Of a stretch of DNA of 64,000 nucleotides, positions 7,219 through 16,121 are shown piece by piece. This stretch comes from Flavobacterium sp. (lineage in GTDB: Bacteria > Bacteroidota > Bacteroidia > Flavobacteriales > Flavobacteriaceae): NCBI RefSeq assembly GCF_027531705.1, contig NZ_JAPZSP010000029.1:1-64000 (forward strand), read 5' to 3'. Under the pieces are notes generated by a model, which saw only the letters and a program-made list of their open reading frames with translations, searched no databases and was not told the origin of the DNA. The translations under genes were made by a program, and so were the position numbers. The first letter of the stretch is position 1. The number at the start of each line of letters is the position of its first letter.

Positions 7219-10113
7219 ATGAAGTTTACATCCTATCATGCTAAATATTTTGCATATGAATTGACTAGACAAAGACCTTCTAATGATTTAGGAAAGTTGA
7301 CTTCGTCATTACAAGATGCACAAGTGGATTTAAATCCTCATCAAGTAGAAGCTGCTTTGTTTGCTTTTCAATCTCCATTATCTCAAGGTGCTATTTTAGC
7401 AGATGAAGTTGGTTTGGGTAAGACAATTGAAGCAGGTATAATATTATCACAACAATGGGCGGAACGAAAAAGAAAGCTGTTGATAATTGCTCCTTCAAAT
7501 TTGCGTAAGCAATGGAACCAAGAATTAGCTGATAAATTCTTTTTACCTTCAGTTATTTTAGAAACAAAATCATTTAATGAGCATTTAAAAGCAGGTAATT
7601 TAAACCCATTTAATCAAAATGATAATATAGTAATTTGTTCATATCACTTTGCTAAAAACAAAGCAATTTATATTGAACAAACAAATTGGGATATTGTTAT
7701 TATTGATGAAGCACACCGATTAAGAAACGTTTACAAAGCGTCTAACAAAATTGGTAATGTAATAAAAGATGCAATCCAAAAAAGAAAGAAAGTTTTATTA
7801 ACCGCAACACCATTACAAAATTCAATTCTTGAATTGTATGGATTAGTAAGTATTATAGATGATTTTATTTTTGGAGATTTAAAAAGCTTTAAAAGTCAAT
7901 ACAGCAGACAATTAGATGAAGGTAACTATGAGGATTTAAAAAGCCGATTGCTACCAATTTGTCATAGAACTCTAAGAAGACAAGTTTTAGAATATATCAA
8001 TTATACAGAAAGAAAAGCCTTTTGCGAAGAGTTTTCTCCATCAGATGAAGAACACCAATTATACGAATGGGTTTCTGAATATTTACAACGTCCAAAACTA
8101 TACGCATTACCAAATAGTCAACGTCAATTAATGACTTTGATATTAAGAAAACTATTGGCTTCTTCAACCTATGCTATTTATGGAACGTTAGATGCTTTAG
8201 TAAAAAAATTAGAGAAAATAATTCACAAAAATGACACTGATTTATTAAGTGAATTAGAACAAGATTTTGAAACGCTTGAAGAAATCAGTGATGAATGGGT
8301 AGAAGATGAAATCGATGTTATTCTAGAAATAGATTACACGCCAGAAGATATTGAAGCTATAAATTCTGAAATTGAAGATTTAAAAAAGTTTCGTGATTTA
8401 GCACAAAAAATTAGAATTAACTCTAAAGCCGAAAGGTTAATTGTAGCGTTAGAAAAAGCATTTGTTGAAATTGAAAAGTTAGGAGCTAATCAAAAAGCAT
8501 TAATATTTACAGAAAGTAGAAGAACACAAGAATTTATTTACAATCTATTAGAAGCAAGAGGTTATAGAGATAAAGTTGTTCAATTCAATGGAACTAATAC
8601 AGATGCAAAATCTAAAGAGATTTACAAGAATTGGCTAGAAGAACACAAAGGAACTGATAAAATTACAGGTTCACCAACTGCTGATAAAAGAGCAGCTTTA
8701 GTAGATTACTTTAAAGAAGACGCAACTATTATGATTGCAACCGAAGCAGCAGCTGAAGGTATCAATTTACAATTTTGCTCTCTTATTGTTAATTTCGATT
8801 TGCCCTGGAACCCACAAAGAATTGAACAAAGAATTGGACGTTGCCATCGTTACGGTCAAAAACACGATGTTGTAGTTGTTAATTTCTTGAATATTAAAAA
8901 TGCAGCCGACCAAAGAGTTTATGAATTATTAGACCAAAAATTTCAATTATTCGATGGCGTTTTCGGTTCCAGTGATGAAGTATTAGGTGCTATTGGTAAT
9001 GGTGTAGATTTTGAAAAAAGAATTGCTCAAATATATAACGATTGTAGAACGGTAGAAGAAATAAAGAATGCTTTTGATAGTCTTCAAGATGAATTACGTC
9101 CTGAAATATCAGAAAAAATACAAACAGTTAGAACTACGTTATTAGAACATTTTGATGATGATGTAAAGAAAAAATTGAAAAGCAATTTGCTTGAAACAAA
9201 ACAGTATTTAAGTACTTTTGAAGATATACTTTGGAAAACTACACAATATTTTTTGAATGATTATGCTGAATTTTCAGATGATTATTCATTTAAATTAATA
9301 AAAAATCCATTTCCTAAAGAGAATATTCATAGTGGGCCATATATGATTTTGAAACCTAAAGAAGGACAAAAAAAATCAGATATTGTTATTCCAGATGATA
9401 CAAATGTTTACAGAATTGGACATAAACTAGCACAACGAATTTTAAATGTTTGTAAAGAAAATGAAACTTTAGTTAAAGAAATAGTTTTTGATTACACCGG
9501 TACGCAAGGAAAGATTTCTGTACTAAATGAATTAATTGGAAAATCTGGTTGGTTTCAATTACAACATCTTGGTATAAATTCATTTGAACAAGAAGATTAT
9601 TTATTGATGGCTTGTTATACTGATGATGGTGAAACAATTCATAGAGAAATTGCACAACGCTTTTTCTCTCTTAATGCAGTTGAAAACGAAACAATTGAAT
9701 TAACAAATGAAGTAACAACAAATTTTAAAGATTTAATTTATAGAGAGCGTCAAGAAATAATATCTGAAAATGCTAATAGAAACAGAGACTTTTTTGATGT
9801 TGAAATGGATAAATTAGACCAATGGGCTGATGATATGAAAATTAGCCTTGAAAAGGAAATTAGAGACCTTGATGCTGAAATAAAACTGCGTAAAGCTGAA
9901 GCAAAAAAAATGCTTAACCTAGAAGCAAAAGTAAAATCGCAAAGACAAATTAAAGAGCTAGAAAAAAAGAGAAGTGAAAAGCGACAAACATTATTTTCTG
10001 CTCAAGACGATATTGATGATAAAAAGGAAACTTTATTGACTGATATTGAAAAGCGCTTAAATCAAAAAATTGAGCAAAAAGAACTATTTACCATTAAATG
10101 GAAAATGATATAA
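7219..10113 (+). CDS. SNF2/RapA-like helicase of a restriction-associated defence cassette
   Basis: A 964-residue superfamily 2 helicase. Motif I is DEVGLGKTIEAG (GLGKT at 65-69), motif II is DEAH at 163-166, motif III is LTATPLQN near 194-201, and motif VI is QRIGRCHRYGQ near 537-547. This order and spacing are those of SNF2/HepA-type ATP-dependent DNA translocases. An acidic insertion covers about residues 330-390, and a long charged coiled coil covers about 855-955. SNF2-type helicases are known in defence systems such as DISARM. Here the gene is followed after one base by a DUF3800 gene, then a small putative RNase gene and a Mod/Res pair. It probably moves along or remodels invading DNA for these effectors; the exact role is inference. 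It has its own promoter. Confidence 0.92.
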   Translation: MKFTSYHAKYFAYELTRQRPSNDLGKLTSSLQDAQVDLNPHQVEAALFAFQSPLSQGAILADEVGLGKTIEAGIILSQQWAERKRKLLIIAPSNLRKQWNQELADKFFLPSVILETKSFNEHLKAGNLNPFNQNDNIVICSYHFAKNKAIYIEQTNWDIVIIDEAHRLRNVYKASNKIGNVIKDAIQKRKKVLLTATPLQNSILELYGLVSIIDDFIFGDLKSFKSQYSRQLDEGNYEDLKSRLLPICHRTLRRQVLEYINYTERKAFCEEFSPSDEEHQLYEWVSEYLQRPKLYALPNSQRQLMTLILRKLLASSTYAIYGTLDALVKKLEKIIHKNDTDLLSELEQDFETLEEISDEWVEDEIDVILEIDYTPEDIEAINSEIEDLKKFRDLAQKIRINSKAERLIVALEKAFVEIEKLGANQKALIFTESRRTQEFIYNLLEARGYRDKVVQFNGTNTDAKSKEIYKNWLEEHKGTDKITGSPTADKRAALVDYFKEDATIMIATEAAAEGINLQFCSLIVNFDLPWNPQRIEQRIGRCHRYGQKHDVVVVNFLNIKNAADQRVYELLDQKFQLFDGVFGSSDEVLGAIGNGVDFEKRIAQIYNDCRTVEEIKNAFDSLQDELRPEISEKIQTVRTTLLEHFDDDVKKKLKSNLLETKQYLSTFEDILWKTTQYFLNDYAEFSDDYSFKLIKNPFPKENIHSGPYMILKPKEGQKKSDIVIPDDTNVYRIGHKLAQRILNVCKENETLVKEIVFDYTGTQGKISVLNELIGKSGWFQLQHLGINSFEQEDYLLMACYTDDGETIHREIAQRFFSLNAVENETIELTNEVTTNFKDLIYRERQEIISENANRNRDFFDVEMDKLDQWADDMKISLEKEIRDLDAEIKLRKAEAKKMLNLEAKVKSQRQIKELEKKRSEKRQTLFSAQDDIDDKKETLLTDIEKRLNQKIEQKELFTIKWKMI

Positions 10114-10114
10114 T

Positions 10115-10864
10115 ATGAAACAATTAATCAATATTTATTGTGACGAAAGTTGTCATTTGCAAAATGATGATGAAAAAGTGATGGTACTAGGTGCAGTATA
10201 TTGTCCTGCTAACGAAAAAGAAGATATTTTTAATCGTCTTAAAGAAATAAAAACAAAACATAATTTAGTTCCTAAAAAACCGAAATCTGAGAGCGATAAC
10301 CGTGCATATTATGAGTTGAAATGGAATAAAATTTCAAATAGTAAACTAGAGTATTTTTTAGATGTAGTAAATTATTTTTTTGATAACGACCATATCTCAT
10401 TTAGAGTTTTAGTAGTTCCTGATAAATCAAAAATAGATTATCAAAAATACAATCACACTCACGATACTTTTTATTATAAGATGTATTTCAGTATGCTGAA
10501 AGTGATTTTAAAACCAGACCACGCCCACAATATATTTATTGATATTAAGGATACTCGTAGTACCGAAAAAGTACATAAACTCGAAAAAGTATTGAGAAAC
10601 GATCAATATGATTACTCTAAAGAAATAATAAAGAAAGTACAACAAGTTCGTTCTCACGAAGTAGAACTAATAGAATTGGCAGATTTACTTACAGGTGCAA
10701 TGGCGTATATTCATAGAGCAAAAACAACTAGTGAAGCCAAAGGTAAAGTTATTGAATTAATTAAAAAACGCTCTAAATATTCGTTACAAAAGTCAACCTT
10801 AATTCAGGAAAAAAAATTCAATATTTTTATTTGGGATGCCGAACGAAATAAAAATTTATTATAG
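10115..10864 (+). CDS. DUF3800 domain protein (predicted RNase H-fold nuclease)
   Basis: The 249-residue protein opens with INIYCDESCH, the hallmark first strand of DUF3800 with its acidic residue D10. A second acidic strand (NIFIDIKDTRS) is near residue 142, and a third acidic site is in VELIELADLLTGAMAY near 186-200. This arrangement is that of an RNase H-like fold with a three-acid site, so metal-dependent nuclease activity is likely from the fold, though not established for most members. It lies one base after the SNF2 helicase and two bases before the next gene, so the three are co-translated. DUF3800 genes are often found in phages and defence loci. Confidence 0.85.
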   Translation: MKQLINIYCDESCHLQNDDEKVMVLGAVYCPANEKEDIFNRLKEIKTKHNLVPKKPKSESDNRAYYELKWNKISNSKLEYFLDVVNYFFDNDHISFRVLVVPDKSKIDYQKYNHTHDTFYYKMYFSMLKVILKPDHAHNIFIDIKDTRSTEKVHKLEKVLRNDQYDYSKEIIKKVQQVRSHEVELIELADLLTGAMAYIHRAKTTSEAKGKVIELIKKRSKYSLQKSTLIQEKKFNIFIWDAERNKNLL

Positions 10865-10866
10865 TT

Positions 10867-11355
10867 ATGAGTACATTAGTTTTTCCTGATATAATTGAGC
10901 TGAATGAATTTGGGGGTGATTTTCATAATTACTTTAATGCCGTATATGCCATTTTCGCAAATGATTTTATAAAAACGCAACCGCTTTATGTAGGACTTAA
11001 AGTGGCGGTCAGAAAATATCCAGAAGTCGATGGTTTACACAGAACATTTTATCACATTACACACGAAGGAGAAGATGAAGAAAACAGAACACCTGACTTA
11101 AAAAGAATGGAAAGAATTAGATTTCCTAAATTTCTAATAGAGAATGAACAACACGAAGAAATTCTAATTTGGAAAAATAAAAGAGGTAAAGATGAAAGAA
11201 TAGTTTTGTTTAATCAAACAGAAAATTATATCATAATCCTTACAGATAGGAAACAGTTTTATATGTTTATAACAGCTTATTTTATTGATACAGAACACCG
11301 AAAAAGAAAACTATTAAAAGAATATGAAGACTATAAAAATGCCAAAACCGCTTAG
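10867..11355 (+). CDS. Small protein resembling BECR-fold (barnase/EndoU-like) phage-type RNases
   Basis: A 162-residue soluble protein with no signal peptide. The pattern from about residue 75 on (RMERIRFPKFLIEN, then EEILIWKNKRGKDERIVLF, NYIIILTDRKQFYMF, and ITAYFIDTEHRKRKLLKEYE) resembles the PBECR group of barnase/EndoU/colicin E5-like ribonucleases found in phages and toxins. Members of that group have a Thr-Ala-Tyr strand near the end followed by a basic helix. I base this only on remembered pattern, so treat it as a hypothesis. It lies two bases after the DUF3800 gene and closes the first half of the cassette. A restriction-linked RNase would suggest an abortive or back-up effector. 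The alternative is an unknown structural accessory. Confidence 0.5.
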   Translation: MSTLVFPDIIELNEFGGDFHNYFNAVYAIFANDFIKTQPLYVGLKVAVRKYPEVDGLHRTFYHITHEGEDEENRTPDLKRMERIRFPKFLIENEQHEEILIWKNKRGKDERIVLFNQTENYIIILTDRKQFYMFITAYFIDTEHRKRKLLKEYEDYKNAKTA

Positions 11356-11454
11356 CGGAACTAAACGGTCTCTTATACTCCTTTAACGCTTACAGCTAAT
11401 TAAAGCTTGGTCACTGAGATGGTGCAAAGATACAAAACAATTATTAATCCTCAA
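11348..11454 (-). promoter_or_regulatory. Minus-strand promoter and possible short antisense RNA
   Basis: On the minus strand, TTG (11454-11452), 19 bases and TATCTTTG (11432-11425) match the Bacteroidota promoter consensus exactly. A transcript would start near 11420 and run into the 3' end of the preceding gene. There a small hairpin CCGCTAAGCGG (11358-11348) followed by TTTT could end it after about 75 bases. The stem has only four pairs, so termination is doubtful. On the plus strand I see no clear promoter for the Mod gene. Confidence 0.4.
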
Positions 11455-11477
11455 CAAGAGGTGTAAAATTTTTTACA

Positions 11478-13139
11478 ATGTCCAAAAATAAACTCCAAAA
11501 ACTAGAATTAACTTGGATAGGCAAAGGAGATGAACCCAAGCTAGAACCAAGAATTCTTATAGAAAATCCTGAATACAGTTACGGTGACCCAAATACCGAA
11601 AACATACTTATTCACGGCGATAACCTTTTAGCATTAAAAGCTTTAGAACAAGATTTTGCAGGCAAAGTAAAGTGTATTTACATTGACCCACCATACAATA
11701 CAGGTGGCGCATTTGAACATTATGATGATGGTATAGAACATTCACTTTGGTTAAGTTTAATTAAACCTCGTTTAGAAATATTAAAGAATTTATTAAGTAA
11801 TGATGGTTCTATTTGGATAAGTATTGATGATGACGAACAAGCATATTTAAAAGTTTTATGTGATGAAGTATTTGGAAGAAGAAATTTCATTAATAATGTG
11901 ATTTGGGAGAAAAAATATTCTCCACAAAATGATGCAAAATGGTTATCTGATAATCACGATTTTATAATGGTTTATGCTAAAGAGAAGGATATTTGGCGTC
12001 CAAATTTATTGCCACGAACTGTAGAAATGGATAAACGATATAAGAATATAGATAATGACATTAGAGGACCTTGGAAATCAAGTGATTGTCTAGTTAAAAC
12101 TTATTCTGCAAACTATGATTACCCAATAACTACTCCTTCTGGTAGAATTGTTAATCCTCCATTAGGAAGATGTTGGATGACTTCTAAAGAAAGAATGCAA
12201 GAATTAATTAATGATAATAGAATTTGGTTTGGTTCTGATGGTAGTAATGTTCCAGCTTTAAAAAGATTTTTAACAGATGTTAAACAAGGTATTACAAGTT
12301 TAACCATATGGAAATATACAGAAGTAGGACATAATCAAGATGCAAGAAATGAAGTAAAGGTTTTTAATGATAAAACTGTTTTTGCTACTCCAAAACCTGA
12401 AAAACTAATTCAAAAAGTATTATTTCTTGCTTCAAATCCAGGAGATATAGTATTAGACAGTTTCCTTGGTTCAGGTACAACATCAGCTGTTGCTCATAAA
12501 ATGGGTAGAAAACATATTGGTATTGAATTAGGAGAACACGCAAAGACACATTGTTATCCAAGACTAAAAGCGGTTGTTGATGGAGAACAAGGTGGTATTT
12601 CTAAAGCTGTTAACTGGCAAGGTGGCGGTGGTTTCAAATTCTACACTTTAGCACCAAGCTTACTAAAACAAGATAAATTCGGCAATTGGGTTATCAGTCA
12701 AGAGTACAACCCAGATATGTTAGCAGCGGCAATGGCAAAACAAGAAGGATTTACCTATTTGCCAAACGAAGATAAGTTTTGGAAACAAGGGAACTCTAGC
12801 GAGAACGACTTTATTTTTACAACTACTCAATTTATAACAGTTGAAACTTTAGACAGCATTCACGATGATATGCAAGAAGGTGAAAGTATTTTAATATGTT
12901 GTAAAGCATTTCAAAAAGAATGTAAAAGCAAATACCCAAACATTACACTTAAAAAAATACCGCAAATGTTATTAGACAGATGCGAGTTTGGTAAAGACGA
13001 TTACAGTCTAAACATTGTTAATCTTCCAACAGAAGAACCAAACAATGAAGAGGATTTAATTGATGAAATTGATACTGAAAGCGTACAAGAAATAAGAGAT
13101 AACAAAGAAGTTGATAATCAAGGTACATTATTCGAATAG
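11478..13139 (+). CDS. Type III-like adenine-specific DNA methyltransferase (Mod)
   Basis: The 553-residue protein is a beta-class N6/N4 DNA methyltransferase. Catalytic motif IV is DPPYNTG (D70-P-P-Y) and comes before the S-adenosylmethionine-binding motif I, DSFLGSGTT, near residues 326-334. The stretch between them (about 110-300) is the likely target-recognition region. The segment FKFYTLAPSLL near residue 390 is typical of type III Mod subunits. The C-terminal 120 residues are acidic. It lies 122 bases after the small putative RNase gene and 3 bases before the Res gene. Mod proteins methylate the recognition site on one strand and guide the restriction complex. The assignment to the type III group rests on motif order and on the adjacent Res gene. 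Confidence 0.9.
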   Translation: MSKNKLQKLELTWIGKGDEPKLEPRILIENPEYSYGDPNTENILIHGDNLLALKALEQDFAGKVKCIYIDPPYNTGGAFEHYDDGIEHSLWLSLIKPRLEILKNLLSNDGSIWISIDDDEQAYLKVLCDEVFGRRNFINNVIWEKKYSPQNDAKWLSDNHDFIMVYAKEKDIWRPNLLPRTVEMDKRYKNIDNDIRGPWKSSDCLVKTYSANYDYPITTPSGRIVNPPLGRCWMTSKERMQELINDNRIWFGSDGSNVPALKRFLTDVKQGITSLTIWKYTEVGHNQDARNEVKVFNDKTVFATPKPEKLIQKVLFLASNPGDIVLDSFLGSGTTSAVAHKMGRKHIGIELGEHAKTHCYPRLKAVVDGEQGGISKAVNWQGGGGFKFYTLAPSLLKQDKFGNWVISQEYNPDMLAAAMAKQEGFTYLPNEDKFWKQGNSSENDFIFTTTQFITVETLDSIHDDMQEGESILICCKAFQKECKSKYPNITLKKIPQMLLDRCEFGKDDYSLNIVNLPTEEPNNEEDLIDEIDTESVQEIRDNKEVDNQGTLFE

Positions 13140-13142
13140 TAT

Positions 13143-15842
13143 ATGAACATGAACACAATAGCCAATAACATAAAATTACGCCTTTCACTTCGTGAACCAT
13201 TGCAAGAAGCATTAGATATTGTAGCTCAATTATCAGGTGATTTATCTTTAACCAAAGTACCAGATAACGAAGAAGAAGCTTTAGTATTTATTAAAAATGA
13301 ATTAGACAAAGTAAAACATAGTTTTACCACTTGTACTAGCTTTCAAAGAGATTTTCCATCTGTTGCGTTTTCTATTGCAACAGGTGTAGGTAAAACACGG
13401 TTAATGGGTGCTTGTGTTGCTTATTTGTATTTACAGAAAGGAATTAAGAACTTCTTTATATTAGCACCTAACTTAACCATTTACGATAAATTAATCGAAG
13501 ATTTCGGAAATCCTGCTTATCATAAATACGTTTTCAATGGCATTTCAGAGTTTGTGCATAACAGACCAGTAATTATTACAGGAGACAATTACAACCAACA
13601 AGGAAACCTTTTTAAAGAAGGAGAAATTAGAATAAACATTTTCAATATTTCTAAATTCAATTCTGATAATAAAGGACAAAAGAAAGATGGTGTTTCATTA
13701 GCTCCAAAGATTAAAAGACTATCTGAATATTTAGGACAATCTTATTGGGAATATTTATCAGGCATTCAAGATTTAGTAATCCTTATGGACGAAGCACATC
13801 GTTATCACGCAGATGCTTCCAAAAATGCAATCAATGAACTAAAACCAATTTTAGGTTTAGAACTAACCGCAACACCATTTGATGAAAAACAAAAACCTTT
13901 TCAAAATGTGGTTTATGAATATTCATTAGCTCAAGCTTTGGCAGAAGGTAAGTATGTTAAAAATCCAGCTATTGCAACCAGAAAGAATTTCAAACGTGGT
14001 GATTTATCTGAAAAGGAAATAGAAATTATAAAATTGGAAGATGCAATTAGTGTTCATCAAGATACTAAAACGGAATTAGAATTATATTCAAAAAACAACG
14101 GAGTTAAATTAGTAAAACCATTTATTCTAGTAGTTTGTAAAGACATTAATCACGCTAGAGAAGTGTATGATTTAATCAATTCTAGTGATTTTTATGAAGG
14201 CGATTACAAAGGTAAAGTGTTACAAATTGACAGTTCAACAAAAAAAGAAGAAGAAATAGAAAAGCAATTTTTGTCATTAGAAAGTTCAGATAATGATATA
14301 GAAATTGTAATCCACGTTAATATGCTAAAAGAAGGTTGGGATGTTACCAATCTTTACACAATTGTTCCTCTTCGTGCCGCTAATGCAGCTATCTTAATTG
14401 AACAAACTATTGGTCGTGGTCTTCGTTTACCTTTTGATGGTAAAAGAACCGGTATAGATAGTATTGATAAACTTACAGTTATTGCTCACGATAATTTTGA
14501 AGCCGTTTTAGCTGCGGCAAAAGATCCAAATTCGGTTTTAAACAAAATGAATTTCATAGAAATTCCAGAAGAAAATTTAGGAACAAAAACCGAAGTAGTT
14601 ACTTCAAAACCAGTTTTTGAATTAAAGTTAGAAAGTGAACAGGTTGAGGTTAATAAAATTGAAAACAAAGAAAATCAGCAAAAAGCACAAAATACACTTG
14701 ATGCAAAAAAAGCAATTATAAATTCATTACCTGATTTTAATACATTACCTGAAGTTCGTAGAGTTGAAGATTTAAACAAAGAAGAAGTAAAGAGAAAAGT
14801 AATTCGCCAAATCGAGAAGAAACTAAACGAAGGTCAACAAAATATCTTTGCTTTGGATATACTAAAAGAAGCAGAAGAAACCTATGAAAAAATTGTTGCT
14901 TCCTACAAAGAAAATATTATTGAAATTCCTAGAATGGATTTAGTTTTAGGTGAAGTTACAGCTACATTCAATCATTTTAATTTAGATACTACTAATTTTA
15001 ATTATCAAGCACTAGAACAAGAAATTATCAGAATGGGTTTATTGGATAAATCTGTAGAAACAATCAAAGCAAAATCAAGTGGTTCTTATGGAAATCCTGT
15101 AAAAATGATTATTGCAGAATTAATTGATTATCCCGAAATTGATTATGATGATAATGCCGACTTATTATATCATTTAGCAACCCAAGCATACAATGCTATA
15201 AAAGAAAACATTGATAAAGAAGAAAATATATTACAAGCAATATTCCAATTCAAATCAGCAATAGCAGACAAGATATATTTGCAAATGAAAGCTAATTTTT
15301 CGCTTTCAACTCCAGAATATGTTGCACCAAGAGTATATCCATTTACCAAAATAGAACAATGGAATTTCTCCGCTTTAGTCAATGCAGGATATAAAGATTA
15401 TAGAGAAATAGTTACTCCAACAATAATGGTTCCTAAATACGTTTTTAGAGGTTTTGAGAAAGCTTGTCATTTCGAATATAAGTTTGATAGTAAGACAGAA
15501 CAAGACTTGGCATTTGTACTAGAAAACGATAATAAAGTTTTAAAATGGCTTCGTCCTGCAAATAATCAATTCCGTATCTATTGGGATAATAATTCAAAAA
15601 GATATGAACCCGATTTTATTATTGAAACAGAAGATACAATCTATATGGTTGAACCAAAATCATCAGCAAATATTAATGACGCAGATGTATTAGCTAAAAA
15701 AGAAGCCGCTATAAAATATTGTAAGTATGCAACAGAGTTTACTACTCATAACGGAGGTAAACAATGGAAATATTTGCTAGTACCACATACTGAAATATCA
15801 AGAACAATAAATTTTGATTTATTAATTGCAAAGTTTAGTTAA
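13143..15842 (+). CDS. Type III-like restriction subunit (Res): SF2 helicase with PD-(D/E)XK nuclease
   Basis: A protein of 899 residues. The helicase part has Walker A ATGVGKTRL (about 79-87), DEAH near 216-219 (ILMDEAHRYHA), the ELTATPF motif near 240-246, and a motif VI segment EQTIGRGLRLPF near 420-431. The C-terminus has an endonuclease signature of the PD-(D/E)XK type: YEPDFIIE then MVEPKSS near residues 821-840, giving D...EPK. This is the layout of type III Res subunits, which translocate on DNA and cut when two complexes meet. It begins 3 bases after the Mod stop and is clearly co-expressed with it. The length is near that of known Res proteins and no key residue is missing. Confidence 0.9.
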   Translation: MNMNTIANNIKLRLSLREPLQEALDIVAQLSGDLSLTKVPDNEEEALVFIKNELDKVKHSFTTCTSFQRDFPSVAFSIATGVGKTRLMGACVAYLYLQKGIKNFFILAPNLTIYDKLIEDFGNPAYHKYVFNGISEFVHNRPVIITGDNYNQQGNLFKEGEIRINIFNISKFNSDNKGQKKDGVSLAPKIKRLSEYLGQSYWEYLSGIQDLVILMDEAHRYHADASKNAINELKPILGLELTATPFDEKQKPFQNVVYEYSLAQALAEGKYVKNPAIATRKNFKRGDLSEKEIEIIKLEDAISVHQDTKTELELYSKNNGVKLVKPFILVVCKDINHAREVYDLINSSDFYEGDYKGKVLQIDSSTKKEEEIEKQFLSLESSDNDIEIVIHVNMLKEGWDVTNLYTIVPLRAANAAILIEQTIGRGLRLPFDGKRTGIDSIDKLTVIAHDNFEAVLAAAKDPNSVLNKMNFIEIPEENLGTKTEVVTSKPVFELKLESEQVEVNKIENKENQQKAQNTLDAKKAIINSLPDFNTLPEVRRVEDLNKEEVKRKVIRQIEKKLNEGQQNIFALDILKEAEETYEKIVASYKENIIEIPRMDLVLGEVTATFNHFNLDTTNFNYQALEQEIIRMGLLDKSVETIKAKSSGSYGNPVKMIIAELIDYPEIDYDDNADLLYHLATQAYNAIKENIDKEENILQAIFQFKSAIADKIYLQMKANFSLSTPEYVAPRVYPFTKIEQWNFSALVNAGYKDYREIVTPTIMVPKYVFRGFEKACHFEYKFDSKTEQDLAFVLENDNKVLKWLRPANNQFRIYWDNNSKRYEPDFIIETEDTIYMVEPKSSANINDADVLAKKEAAIKYCKYATEFTTHNGGKQWKYLLVPHTEISRTINFDLLIAKFS

Positions 15843-15906
15843 GAATGATTGCTAAAATAAATTAGTATAGTTTTAAAATACATTTCGAAAAAAAAATAAA
15901 AAAAAA

Positions 15907-16057
15907 TAGCATTCTCAAAAGAGGCAATAAGCATTTACGGTATAACTATAAAAGAGATTGATAAAAACTGCTAGAAAAAAATGTAATTGACTTACAAGGT
16001 TTTAAAGCGTCAAAAGTAATGGTTGAATTAAAGAGGATTTTGAGAAGTATGCAATAG
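15907..16057 (+). pseudogene. Frameshifted coding remnant between Res and putAbiC-like gene
   Basis: One frame reads IAFSKEAISIYGITIKEIDK and hits a stop near 15974. A second frame continues as KLLEKNVIDLQGFKASKVMV and ends at 16055-16057. A single frameshift would join them into about 45 residues. The IYGITIKEID...LLEK part resembles the C-terminal tail of the clamp-like protein at 17797-18363 (VYGVTSKEIEEILEK). This suggests a decayed gene, perhaps related, but the match is short. Confidence 0.35.
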
Positions 16058-16121
16058 AGAAAGTATGAAACCAAACTTATTTGAAGTAGCAACAAAAATT
16101 TAAAATTTTATTTAAAAATTA

